Program-made: the position numbers and the translations under genes
The notes under the pieces: model-generated
Seen by the model: only the letters and a program-made list of their open reading frames with translations
Database searches by the model: none
Told to the model about the DNA's origin: nothing
Shown: piece after piece, positions 44,678 through 56,000 of the stretch
Layout: each line of letters begins with the position of its first letter
Position numbering within the stretch: position 1 is the first letter of the stretch
Source of the DNA: Telopea speciosissima
Taxonomy: Eukaryota; Streptophyta; Magnoliopsida; Proteales; Proteaceae
DNA: 64,000 nt
Direction of reading: 5' to 3'
NCBI RefSeq assembly: GCF_018873765.1
Contig: NC_057924.1
Coordinates: 8,370,001-8,434,000 of the forward strand

Positions 44678-46810
44678 TTAATTTTTCATCAAATTTTAGA
44701 ATTTTTGGCTCATGTATTGCTTTTTCTGTTTTGTCTTTGAAAAGACTTGGAAAGAGCAAATAAAGAGGCAGGGTAAGCTTGTGAAAACAGGGATTTGGTG
44801 CAAGAGGGCCACCGAAAATAAAAAGAAAAAATAGATCCTTTCCTGGAACAGGGTTTACTTCCAATTAAGTAAGGGACTAAACCAAAAAATAATACTAATT
44901 AAGTTGTAGTAAAAGGAGTCATATATGCACGATCATGCATAGACCTTTGCCATTGGACAAGAGGCGGTTGAAATAACCAAACTCCCCCCCCCCCCCTCCT
45001 CTTCCCTATGTAACATATTTTAACTCTCTTCTTCTTATGCGGCCATGAATGAGAACCTCCCCCTTAATATATAATATATATATATTTTTTTTGGTAAAAA
45101 TAGTTTTATTATGAAAACATGAAAGCTCATGGCTGAGGATTGCATAGATCAACAAGCCACGGGTCAGAAATAAGCCACATCATTGCACACTTTACCGATA
45201 GTGCCCCTTAAGTTATAAGATAACTAAAGGACACGCTTGATTAGTGAGTAGTAGCTGACTGGGGTAGATCCCTACATATTAAGAGTGACGCCTTCGATGA
45301 ACATTAGGAAAAAGTCTCTCTGAATATGAGGTGTTTCTACACGAAAGATATTTTTTGGGAAAAAAATAACTCTATCCAGGAGTATGCGTCCTATGCCTAG
45401 AGACATGGGGGCGACCGTCCTGCCCCCCATGAAATGCACAAATAACACTCCCCTTTGATGCCCCGTACACATTTAGGAGCCGTGCTCCCGGATAGAGAAC
45501 ATTTCCCCAGATTTATTATTTTTTTTTTCTCAAAAAATTTAATAAAAAAAATACACATCCTCATGTTAAGAAAACCCTTTCCTTCTACAACAAATAAACA
45601 AAAATGAAAACCCTTTCCCCTTCTTTTAAATTATTTTAAAGATCAATCACTTTTACCGCTTTCATGGATTTGGTTGATTCAGTATTCATAGATTTGGTTG
45701 GTTCAGTATTTAGAAACTCAAGAATGTCACAGTCCCACATTAACTCTACATGTTGCCTTACTATATTTAAATGAATTCACAGACAGAAGCGCCTCTCCAT
45801 GCCTCCTTTTCAGCTATTTTTAAAACTTTATGAGAAAGTTCCTTGAGAGTCGGTGTTCAAAGCTAATAATAAGAGTTTGTCTTTGGAGCTTAGGTTTCCC
45901 ATAATTATTCACCTTTTTCCATCTGAAGCCAAAATTAAGGGAATAATGGTTTTGACCAATCACTGCTCTGGGACCGATTTATATTTGGAATTGTTCTTTC
46001 TTACCTTTTTCTTTGTTCCTATATGTGTAGTCAGGGACATTACAATCCTCTTAAAAGAATGGGCAGTGATTTAGAATCTCCATAGTTCCATTAGAACCCA
46101 AAATACAACATTTTTAATTGAGGTCCAGGTTAGATTCTTCTTGGTTATGGGAGATAAATCTGGGTAATCAGTTTAAAAATAATTTGGGAATTTTTAATTT
46201 TGGAACTTGAAACTGATTAATAATCGATTTCGGTTAAATAGTTTAAAATTGGTTCCGATTTGATTTGTTGTTGATTTTTTATTATATGGTTCATAATTGG
46301 TTTGGTTCTTCATTTTATTTGGTTCATAATTGGTTTTATTTGGTGTATTTTCTTTTATTCAATTCATATTCGATTTATCGGTTTTAAATAACCTTAACGG
46401 TTTAGAATCAACAATTTATCGATTCAAAACCGGAGTCGAACCGATTAATTTTCTTCTACAATATGTAATATTAAAATCAAACCAAATAATAATGGGTCTG
46501 CCGGTTTAGATATAAATAATTCGATAAACAATTTTGGTTTGAAATTAACAACCTTAATCATAACTGATGCTTATAGAATCAAATTTTTTTTTTTGGGTAA
46601 AATTATAGAATCAAATTACTGGAATAGAAACTTAGAAGTTTGATTTAGCTGACTATATGCAAAAACAAAGAAATCCCCTACAACCAAAGGCTTTAAGTCC
46701 TCACAGATGATGTTTTCTGTTTTCTATCGTCTCCTTGACACTCAATCCATTTGAAAGGAAAATAAGTGGAATGAATTAAAATTCTATCCTGCCATCCCTT
46801 ACTTCTACGG
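44678..46810. other. Intergenic, repeat-derived
   Basis: It contains a poly-C run near 44986-44997, a dispersed repeat at 45330-45490 (CCCCCCATGAAATGC block) related to one at 63375-63480, and a low-complexity zone of GGTTT/AACC motifs at 46150-46560 that resembles the inside of hAT MITEs but lacks definable ends. No gene was seen. Confidence 0.5.
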
Positions 46811-47150
46811 GGTGAAAATGTTAAGAAAACAATGCCCAGAATGACAATTTACAGAAGAAAATGTAAAGAGAAACAAAAACACACATGCACAAGACCAGAT
46901 TTACGTGGTTCATCCCCAAGGAGAAAGACTACGTCCACAACCAAGTAATAGTACGAATTCACTAATCTCTGAAGCAAAATACAACCCTCACTCTCTCATA
47001 TCTCAAAGAGATAATAACATTTTATAAGGAAACCCTAACCCTAGAAAGTACAAAACTACCCTTGTAATCCACCCGGTTTGGATTTGAACCAAAATAGGTC
47101 AACATACATATCAAATCGAAGCTCTCAACGAGCTCTATAGGTGTCAGGGC
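46811..47150 (-). repeat. LTR-derived fragment (family with 56905 and 57318 copies)
   Basis: The minus strand has CCCTAACC-complement, CTCTTTGAGATATGAGAGAG, GGTGAACCACG-type and CACATGTGTGTTTTTG-like blocks typical of the R-U5 part of plant copia-type LTRs. Two more copies lie in the SDR gene intron. It is a fossil fragment without its partner. Confidence 0.5.
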
Positions 47151-48648
47151 TATGACATTGATGTATGAATTTTTTAACCATTTTGATGTGTTTCGAAAAT
47201 AAAATGGCCCATCAAAGAATCACTACAGCATTTTTTGGATGAAATCAAGCTGCTCCAATACCAGGAAATGCTAATCAAAGGACTTGAGCTCTTCACCATG
47301 GTAGAGAGAAACAAAATTACTAGGTTAAATTAGTATAAACACGAGATTTACTTGAAAATTTTCCAATCTCACTTGGGTTTACAGGGGAAATACCAAAATT
47401 AAAGCAAAGAAGAATGCCACAACATTACTTTGTTATTGTCACCATCCAATCTAATGGCAAATATGATACTTTCTCTCAATATTAATGTTGGAACCAGAGG
47501 ATTTGCTTGCTGGCCTAACCCTTCAAGCTGGCAAGTTAAAGGTGGGACATGTGGAATGGTGAGTCCTGATACTGTGCATAACATCAAGTAGCAAATTCTG
47601 TTAGCTCCATTACCCTTTCTTGTCGCCTTGCTCTAATGCAAGACCCACATTATCACTGGCTTCTGAAACCGCGGTTCCATTTGCAACTTCTTCAGATAAT
47701 GAAAATAATAAATGAGAGGCTATTGCTGTACACCGCTAAGAGCCTAAGAATCATTAATAACCGTTCTGGCTTGTTACGATTTTGTTTAGATTCAAACTTT
47801 TTACAAAAATCAAAATTTTTTAGTACTTGGCAATGGCATCAAGTCTGCAATTTTCTCTGAACTATTCAATACTATTCTAATATTGCTGATAACAGTCTCT
47901 TTCTCCATTTCTCTCTGTCTCAGACCTCTTCTCCCATGAATAGTCTGGTTCTTTTCATGTAAGAAGTAGTCTGTGACTCTCTGTGCTTTGTCTAGACATT
48001 AATGCCACAGAACAAGGCTTCTGAGATTGGTTTCCATGTTTCCAAGAGCCAAAGATTTCCTTTTTCTTGAATATCCATTTCTCCTTTTTTTTTATTTTAA
48101 ATTTATTAGCGAGCTTCCGTGGTTTCTGGTTCTAAGCTCCTTTACTGACTTTCTTCCTTCCTTCCCTCTTTCTTAGAATCTCATTGGGTAGCAAATTCCA
48201 AAATGCATCCGTGTGATGGGTTGTGCAAGTCTGCATTGTTGGGTGATTTTTAAAAGGCTTGCAGCACATGGTTCCAAGTGCTTCGAAGTTTGAAGTAATA
48301 TATATATATATATATATCTCTAATATCTTGTCTAGGTGTTTCATGAAGATTTTTGAATTGGGTTTTTCTTAAACTTGCAGTGTTTGTGGTCGTGAAAATG
48401 ACTCTTTCTATTTTCAGAGAGGGAGAGGCATTGCAGATATGGAGGGTTCCCTTTCCGAAAGTAGAAATAATTTTTGGGTGAGATTGACTTCCTTTGATAT
48501 CTAGCTTCTTTTGCACAGATCCAATGGTTGGTTCAAACTTGCTCTTGAAAATAGTTCTTGTGAAGAACAGAAAGGACTTGCAGAGCAGAGTTTTGAATAT
48601 TATGTGAAAGCAGAGAAAAACCCAGGATAGTTAGAAGATTAGAAGAAG
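47151..48648. other. Upstream region of the zinc-finger gene
   Basis: 47400-47700 has plausible codon bias on the minus strand (62-codon frame 47399-47587) but no family I recognise. An (AT)n tract lies at 48296-48317. The last 700 bp, with CT-rich stretches near 47890-47930, probably hold the promoter and 5'UTR. Confidence 0.45.
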
Positions 48649-50733
48649 ATGCCAACAGTTTGGTTTTCGCTGAAGAGATCCCTCCATTGTAAATCAGAGC
48701 CTTCGGATGTTCATGATCCAAAAGCTAGTGGTCATTTGCGCACCATATTGACAAAAAAAGCTGGTAGGTCTGGCTGTTCAAGGTCCATTGCGAATCTAAA
48801 AGATGTTATCCATGGGAGTAAGAGACACTTAGAAAAGCCTCCAAGTTGCAGCCCAAGATCTATTGGGAGTAGTGAATTCCTCAACCCAATAACCCATGAA
48901 GTGATTCTCAGCAATTCAAGGTGTGAGCTCAAGATCACCGGCTTTGGAGGTTTACATGAAGGCGGCGGCGGCAGTGGTGCTACTGCTGGTGGTGGCGGCG
49001 GCGGCAGTGGCTCAACCTTTGTTGGTACCCTTAGACCTGGGACACCTGGTCCAGCAGGGCACCTTAACATGCACCCTTACAACCCTTCGTTTAGTTGCTC
49101 AGCAACCCCTCCAAGGAAGTCTCCAGGTTCTTTCTGTAATAGAGAATGCTCTGCATTTGGGGGTTCTGCTTTTTCTGGTGGAATTAGTGATGGTGGCGTC
49201 TTTCCTAGGGCTTCTCATGAGGTTGATTCTCATGGCTCCTCTACTGTGACTTGTCATAGATGTGGGGAGCAGTTCGGGAAGTGGGAATCCTTAGAATCTC
49301 ATCATCTGTCCAAGCATGCTGGTAAGATTAAGATTCTTCTCAGGTTTCAAGTTTATACTTCAGTGTTTGCTCTATTTTCAGAATCTTCTCCTTTCTTTAG
49401 TTCATTCTCGAAAAGTTGTACTAGGTATTGCTTTCTTAATGTTTATTAGTGTTTTTGATTGGTTACTAAACTGAAATTGGTTAAGCAGCTCTCTGAGTTC
49501 TAATCCAAAGTTACCACCCAACTCTTCTCCCACCCAATGTTCTTGCGGTTCTATATCATGTACTTCAGATCTGAATCAATATGAGACAGTCTTCTCCCAA
49601 TATAACTTGAATTCCCCTCCTACATTGTATCAATTTGGGAACACATAATGATCCCAGTTCCAATGTTACTGTTTAATCTGTTTGAAAAAATATACTTTCC
49701 CTTCTGAAACATTTGCAACTTGTTTCCTTGGTGGATCTTACTGTCCGTACCTACCCTCGTGAATTATTGTCAAAATTTACTGAAACTTTTGGAAATCGTC
49801 AATCGTCTTTGGTATCCAAAAGCTTGCATTTAGATCTTTCAGTCATAGGCCTTAATTTATAAACATTCCCATGAAAGTATAGAAATCAGAATCTCAATCA
49901 GTATCGCCATTTCCTCATGATGTTCAAGTCAATTGTAGCTCATATACTTAATTTGGATTATTATTACATTTGAGTGCAGAGTTTCTGCTTCATCTAGTAC
50001 TCATCTGTATTTGGTGCTCTAATTTTCAATTTGAAGCCTATCTTGTTCATTGTACTTACATGGTAACTTAGTATGTCACATTCCTTGCTTTTGCACAGTT
50101 ACTGAACTTGTTGAAGGAGATTCGTCTAGAAAGATCGTGGAGATCATTTGCCGGGCAAGCTTGTTAAAGTCTGAGAACAACTGTGGGAGGATTGAGAGGG
50201 TTTTGAAGGTCCATAACATGCAGAAGACCCTAGCTCGGTTTGAAGAATACAGGGAGATGGTGAAAGTCAAAGCCAGCAAACTCCCCAAGAAGCACCCACG
50301 TTGCCTGGCTGATGGGAATGAGCTTTTGAGATTCTACGGCACAACTGTAGCATGCTCTCTGGGAATGAATGGCTCTTCCAATCTTTGTGTTTCCGAGAAA
50401 TGCAGCGTTTGTTGGATTATAAGACATGGGTTCTCCACAAAGAAAGAGCTGAAGGGAGGCATTGGTGTTTTCACAACTTCAACAAGTGGAAGAGCCTTTG
50501 AGTGTATTGAACTCTATGAAGAACATCCCTCCTCTGTGAGGAAGGCTTTAATAGTCTGCAGAGTGATTGCAGGAAGGGTGCATAAGCCTTTGGAGAACAT
50601 CCAAGAAATAGCAGGCCAAACAGGGTTTGACTCATTGGCCGGGAAAGTGGGTCTTTATTCAAATATCGAGGAGCTCTATTTACTCAACCCTAGAGCTCTC
50701 CTCCCTTGCTTTGTCGTAATCTGCAAATCCTGA
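48649..50733 (+). CDS. C2H2 zinc-finger protein with PARP-like fold
   Basis: Two exons, 48649-49321 and 50099-50733, join across a 777-bp GT-AG intron (phase 1) to 435 aa. Start MPTVWFSLKRSLHCKSEPSD; a Gly-rich stretch lies at about residues 102-125; a single C2H2 finger CHRCGEQFGKWESLESHHLS begins at residue 202 and ends KHA at the splice; exon 2 opens VTELVEGDSSRKIVEIICRA. The C-terminal ~200 residues (FYGTTVACSLG, CSVCWIIRHGFS, GRAFECIELYEEHP, KALIVCRVIAGRV) form the PARP-catalytic-like domain of the plant family containing At4g27240, At5g54630 and At1g75710. Biochemical activity is not established and I do not see a clear H-Y-E triad. In Arabidopsis members sit next to H2A genes, consistent with the H2A upstream here. 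Confidence 0.93.
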
Positions 50734-53020
50734 AAGGAAAACAAAATTTGTGACAAGTCATAGTTTTTGTAGTCATATTTCTTCATTACTACCCTGTTTC
50801 ATGTTTTGATCTTTCTGGTGCTTCAATTATCTGTACAGTCCTTTTCTAATGCCTCCTTTCAAAGATGTTGATTCTTCCTTACCACCTTAATTTCATGACT
50901 ATTTGTCAATAGATAAACATTTTTGCTATTGATCTACATTGACTTCCATGATATATATATCCCACATGGGAAGGAGAGCAGGCTTAGATCTAGTCAAAAG
51001 GGGAAGTAACGCAGGAAAAGGGGCACAAACTTGACTTTCATCAATGAACGAATCAGGAACTCAGGTCAACTGTAGAAGGAAGAAGAAAGAGCAGGAGAGT
51101 TGATTAAATAAACTAGAAGTAGGGTTGTGACTTGAAATAGGGGAAGTCATGAAAAATCTCCTTGATTAAGGGGAGGCCAATGGTTTAAGATAATAGGATT
51201 TTAAGCATGTACATGTTCTTCAGTAGGGAATCTTTGCAGACTAGCAAATAAATTTATGTCACCTTGCATTACAAAATCTAAAGTGGGCATGTGGTTCTAG
51301 TTGTTTTATATTTGTGACAAAGGAAAGTCCGAAATAGGACAAATGCGAAAACTGATTGCTATATGCCCTGGATAGGCAGATTAAGTATTCTCTTCTAGTC
51401 TATACCTATCCTGGTTTGAATTTTTTGTAATATAATTGTTTTCTTACTTAACTCTATGGTACCAGACAAGAAATACATTAAAGATACAGTCAGGTTCATT
51501 CTCTCTCTCACTCTCTCTCTCTCTCTCTCTCTCTGTGTGCCTTCATTGGTCCCTTTGGAGGAATTTTCACATCACAGTTTCTGTAAATGCATGAGGTGTG
51601 TCCTTTTTCTACACTGCAACTGCTGTTTACTTTTAAAAGAGCACCTCTCCATAGATATGGTTAAAATATATAATTGTACCATCTGTTTTTTTTTTTTTAA
51701 GTCAATTCATAAATATTAGGATGGGGACAGTGAGGAGGAGATGAAACTGAAAGCAACAATATGAAAATGGTACAAGAGGACTGTATATTGTTCACATGGG
51801 TGCATCTTATGTGGACCTCTTTTTTCTACTTTGAATTTTTAATAAGGCAAGGTGCCCTGAGAGAGGGGGAACACAAAAAATGGAATTACAGTGGTCCTGG
51901 GGCTCCAGCTTTGTGACAAAATGAGCATCATTACTATATTAAATTTAACATCACCCCCATTGAAGCTGAATCTTATGAAAGCCTCAATAATTTATGCTAT
52001 TCATAATCTTTAAAAAAAAAACTCATAATAGATTGTTTAAATCCTGTTATTGTTTCAAGAACTTATCATGCAGGTGGTATGATTCAGTGAAGTGGAAATT
52101 AAAATGACTTGGGCAACTTGGATTGAAATCCATGTTGCTTGTGAGTTTTGGAATAAACTGCCAACGCTTCAAGGCGAGCTTACTGGAATCATTGAATCTG
52201 GTTGTCTTCACTTTCAGTTTCAAGCCATTGGGTCGATGTTTTGCCTGTCTCAGGTTAAGCTCAATGAAAAACTGCTCCTCCTTAGGACCACATGTTGTTG
52301 GCCAAAGGAATCCCCCCCCCCCCCCCCTTCCCCCTTCCCCCTTCCCCCTTCCCTGCATGTTCTCTTGGTTCTATCCTTACTTCACCAATACAACATTAGG
52401 ATCCATCAGCCGTTTGGTTTACAGTGATCTGGATTATTTGGTGAACCTATAGCAAGTGGTCCTTGAGCTTGCAATAGAGACAACACCCAGTTGAAACTGA
52501 AAGCTTTTTGTAGCCTGAAATCTCGCCTTATTGCACTAGCAAAACAGAATGATAGATTCGCCCAATCTGTGTTGTTGGGGGTTGGTCCCCCCCCCCCCCC
52601 CCCAAATCTTGCCATTTTTTCTGTGGGGGTGTGGGAGAGGGGGGGGGGGGGGAGGGGAAGCTAATTAGCAAAGAATTGATTAAAAGATGAAAGGATGTAC
52701 AGGACTAGCATCTGGGCAAATCAGCTCGACCGCAGGTTGGTTGTAAATCAGGCTGCAGTGATTTGAATCTCCACTTTCGGCAATGCCATCAGTAAAGAAA
52801 TCAAATAGAAAAAGGATAAAGACTCTCTTAAGAAGGAAAGAGAGAACTATCAAAGTGATACCTACAGAGCTCTGATACAAAACTTCCTTTTCCTTCGCAT
52901 GTTGTCACGTTGGAATTGAAGAATGAACACTGAATCAATTTGCAACTTCATTATCATCTTACTCAATTTGTTATTTGTTGGCTACAATGGAGCTCTGTTT
53001 ATCAAGGTTAATTTGAATTC
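50734..53020. other. Convergent spacer between the zinc-finger and SDR genes
   Basis: The left ~200 bp are 3'UTR of the zinc-finger gene; the right few hundred are 3'UTR of the SDR gene on the other strand. Between them lie a (CT)n tract (about 51498-51534), poly-C/CCCCCTT and poly-C/poly-G runs (52311-52355, 52587-52653), and frames of about 110 codons at 52092-52452 with no recognisable domain. Confidence 0.5.
52311..52653. repeat. Poly-C, (CCCCCTT)n and poly-G tracts
   Basis: A C-run at 52311-52327 leads into four CCCCCTT units; another C-run is at 52587-52603 and a G-run at 52639-52652. G-rich strands of this kind can form quadruplexes, and their lengths are likely unreliable. Confidence 0.8.
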
Positions 53021-56000
53021 TTAAGGACAACCATTATTATGGTCAGGTCGACTTATAAACCCATACTGTACACAACTAGTTACACTATGCTGGATTATCT
53101 CTTCTAGACTGTGCTTGTTATCAAAACCCAAACCTGTTAACTTCTTGGAAGAAATCTCTGAAGGGATCAAACCATTATCTACCTCACAAGACCTGGAGGA
53201 CGAAAGCAGAGGAAATAACTGATATTGCTCTTCAACCCAGCTAAAATTTTTATCTAGTGTAGCTTAAAGTGTAAAAGTTACCTTGATATATTTAACCAAG
53301 GGCACTCCAGAGCAAGAAGGTCTACCAATTCGGACATAACACAACTGTGTGCAGAGCAAATATATCGTCCATTTGCTGCAGGTTGCTCCATCAGGAATAT
53401 GTGGGCATTGCATATATCTTCAATATGAATAACAGAGATAGACCCCAATCTAGTATGAACTGCAGATAATATTGGGTATAGAACAGGGTCACCTGCAGAA
53501 GTATCAGTATCAGGAACTTGGTTGCAGAAATTTCATGCATCATTGGAAAGAGATGGAAGTGTCAAATGTTTGAGTGAGCACCTGTGATAGGTGACAAGAG
53601 AACTTGAACACTTGCAGGAACAGTTGAAGTGAAGAATGGACCAGCCACTGTGGTTGGTAATATTGATACAAGATCAATACCCTTTTCTTTCGCAAATTTG
53701 AATGCTGCTTCCTCTGATAGAAGCTTTGAGAGGACATAGACCTGTAATTTAGAAATATTGATAAGCTAACCATGTCCATGGATTTAGCCCATCTGTCTGA
53801 AACTACAAATAAATGAGATGAGATGTTACTTGGACAATCTCATGGTCTGTTAATGGAAAACAGAATATACTTTACCCATCCAGTAGCCTTCATATTCCAG
53901 ACCTGATCGACAGAGCTCTGGCAAGATTCATCCACTTTTGATTTCCATCTCCCAGCATTTTCTTTGGCAGTGATAGTACTGATGGAGGAGGTGAAAATTA
54001 CCCTTTTCACAGATTTTGTCCTTGAGCATGCTTGAAGAAGGTTTATGGTTCCTTTGATTGCAGGTTTGAGTATCTTCGTTTCAACATAACTCTCTTCAAT
54101 CATGAACAACTGTGTAAGCAACTTCAAATTGCAGGGCTGTGTGCATGCCAAAGCCATACTCTGATATGTAAATAACCTAGCCCGAATCGAACCGATCCGT
54201 ATTTGACTGGCTTTGGGCTGGGGTATTGTACATCTGAAACCAAACCATAAGACTAAACCCGAAACTGAAACCATGTGAAAACCGGATTGAAACCGAAATA
54301 ACCAGATACAAGCCCAAAACTCATTAAAACCATATTTTTTTCGCTCATAAGTCTGCATACATAAATATGGCAAGCAGGACCGAAATCAAAACCAAACAAA
54401 CCGAATAGAGAAACTAATAAGAACCCGAAACCGAAACCAATGTAGCTTTCCTTATTGATTTGGTTTCAGATTTACCCTTACCACACCGAAACTGATTCAT
54501 TCTGGACCGAAACCGACCGGATTGACACCCCTTTATGTAATCCCATTGCCGATTCCCCTTACTCGAACCTTGCTCCATACCCCAGCCCAAAGTCCTTGAT
54601 TCCTTAAATACTTAAACCATTGGACGTAATTGTAGGTGCCACATGAGCCCATCCTACTAACAGCCCAAATCTTGAGGCTAAGATTTAACCCATTATTGAC
54701 TTTGGTTCCAACTTTTTTCCCATTTAGTCATGTATAAGTAAAGCTTTTCGCTTCTTCATGGATTAATTTGATCAAGCAAGCATAAGCCAAATATATATAT
54801 AAAAGAGATTGAAGAACTTACCAACATTCTCATTGGCTGCTGGCACCCCGAATTCCATAGAGGCTGCCACATGGAATACACCATGGCAGCCCTGTACAGC
54901 TTCATTGAAGCTACCTTCTTCTTGAAGATCAGCTCTGAACACTTTCAACCGGTCACCACCATTCCAACATGACAAGAGAGGAGAAACTTTTTCTGTAATT
55001 AGTGAATTGATTAGAACCGAGTATTCCAATTCTGATTTTCCATCATATATGGGGGACAATTCACCTATGGCCAACATGGTTGGTAATCTTTGGATCGAAT
55101 CGGTATCGGCCATGACTGAGCCAAGGTACGAACGATCCTTGAACGAATCATTGGGTCGGGATTGTTTGGATTGCCCGATTCAATCCGATACGCGTGCAAG
55201 AGTTGATTTTTTAAGATTTTTTTAAATCTCTTTGTTTTTGAATTTTTTTTCTTCCCTTTTGCATTCATGATTTAGCTTACAATATGTGTCTATTTTAACT
55301 TTAGACTATTTTTTTTATTTTATTTAAATTTAACATTTTTTTTTATTGATACGGACCGATTCTAGGACTATCCAATAAAACTCAGTTTGTGATCACTTTT
55401 GACCGATCCTAACTGATCTGGATTAGTATTGGCCTTGACTGATCCCAAGGTTACGAACCATGATGCATGGCCAGAGGCCAAAGAGGGGCACAGTGTTGGG
55501 ATTCTGTTATAACTCATCCTTAAAAGATAGAAACACTAATCAATAAGGGAAGGTGCACTAGGGAAAAAAAATCCTCTATATTGCATCATTTTGGCGGTGA
55601 ACTGCGGTGTGGCTTTGCGAGCTCGACACGAGGACTCAGCAACATCCAACGGTGCAAATTCGATTGCACTTCTTTTTTTTTTTTCTCCTTCTCAAGCTTG
55701 GCACCGTTGGATGTCGCCACGTCCATATGTCAAGCTCGCAAGACCACACCACAATGCATTGCGGAGGATTTTTATACACTAGTATTTATAAGTATTCTTC
55801 ACATAAACCCCAAGGGGCAACGCAGTTGACAAGGGAGGAGACCTAAGGAAGCTGAAGGTCCTGAGTTCGACTCCGCCTTCCCCCTTGGGGCCACCCGCTT
55901 GAGAGGAAACTTCCTAATGAACATGGGGACCCCAATATCTCCCAATTCGTATGTGTTACAGGATCGTGCACGAACCCTGGGGGAATTAATCGGCCAAAGG

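Noticed and set aside
48923-49249. Leu/Val/Ala-rich frame overlapping the zinc-finger gene
   Set aside because: A shifted reading of the Gly-rich exon 1.
52092-52452. Two overlapping ~110-codon plus-strand frames ending in Pro-rich sequence
   Set aside because: The Pro-rich part is the poly-C tract; the N-terminal parts match no family.
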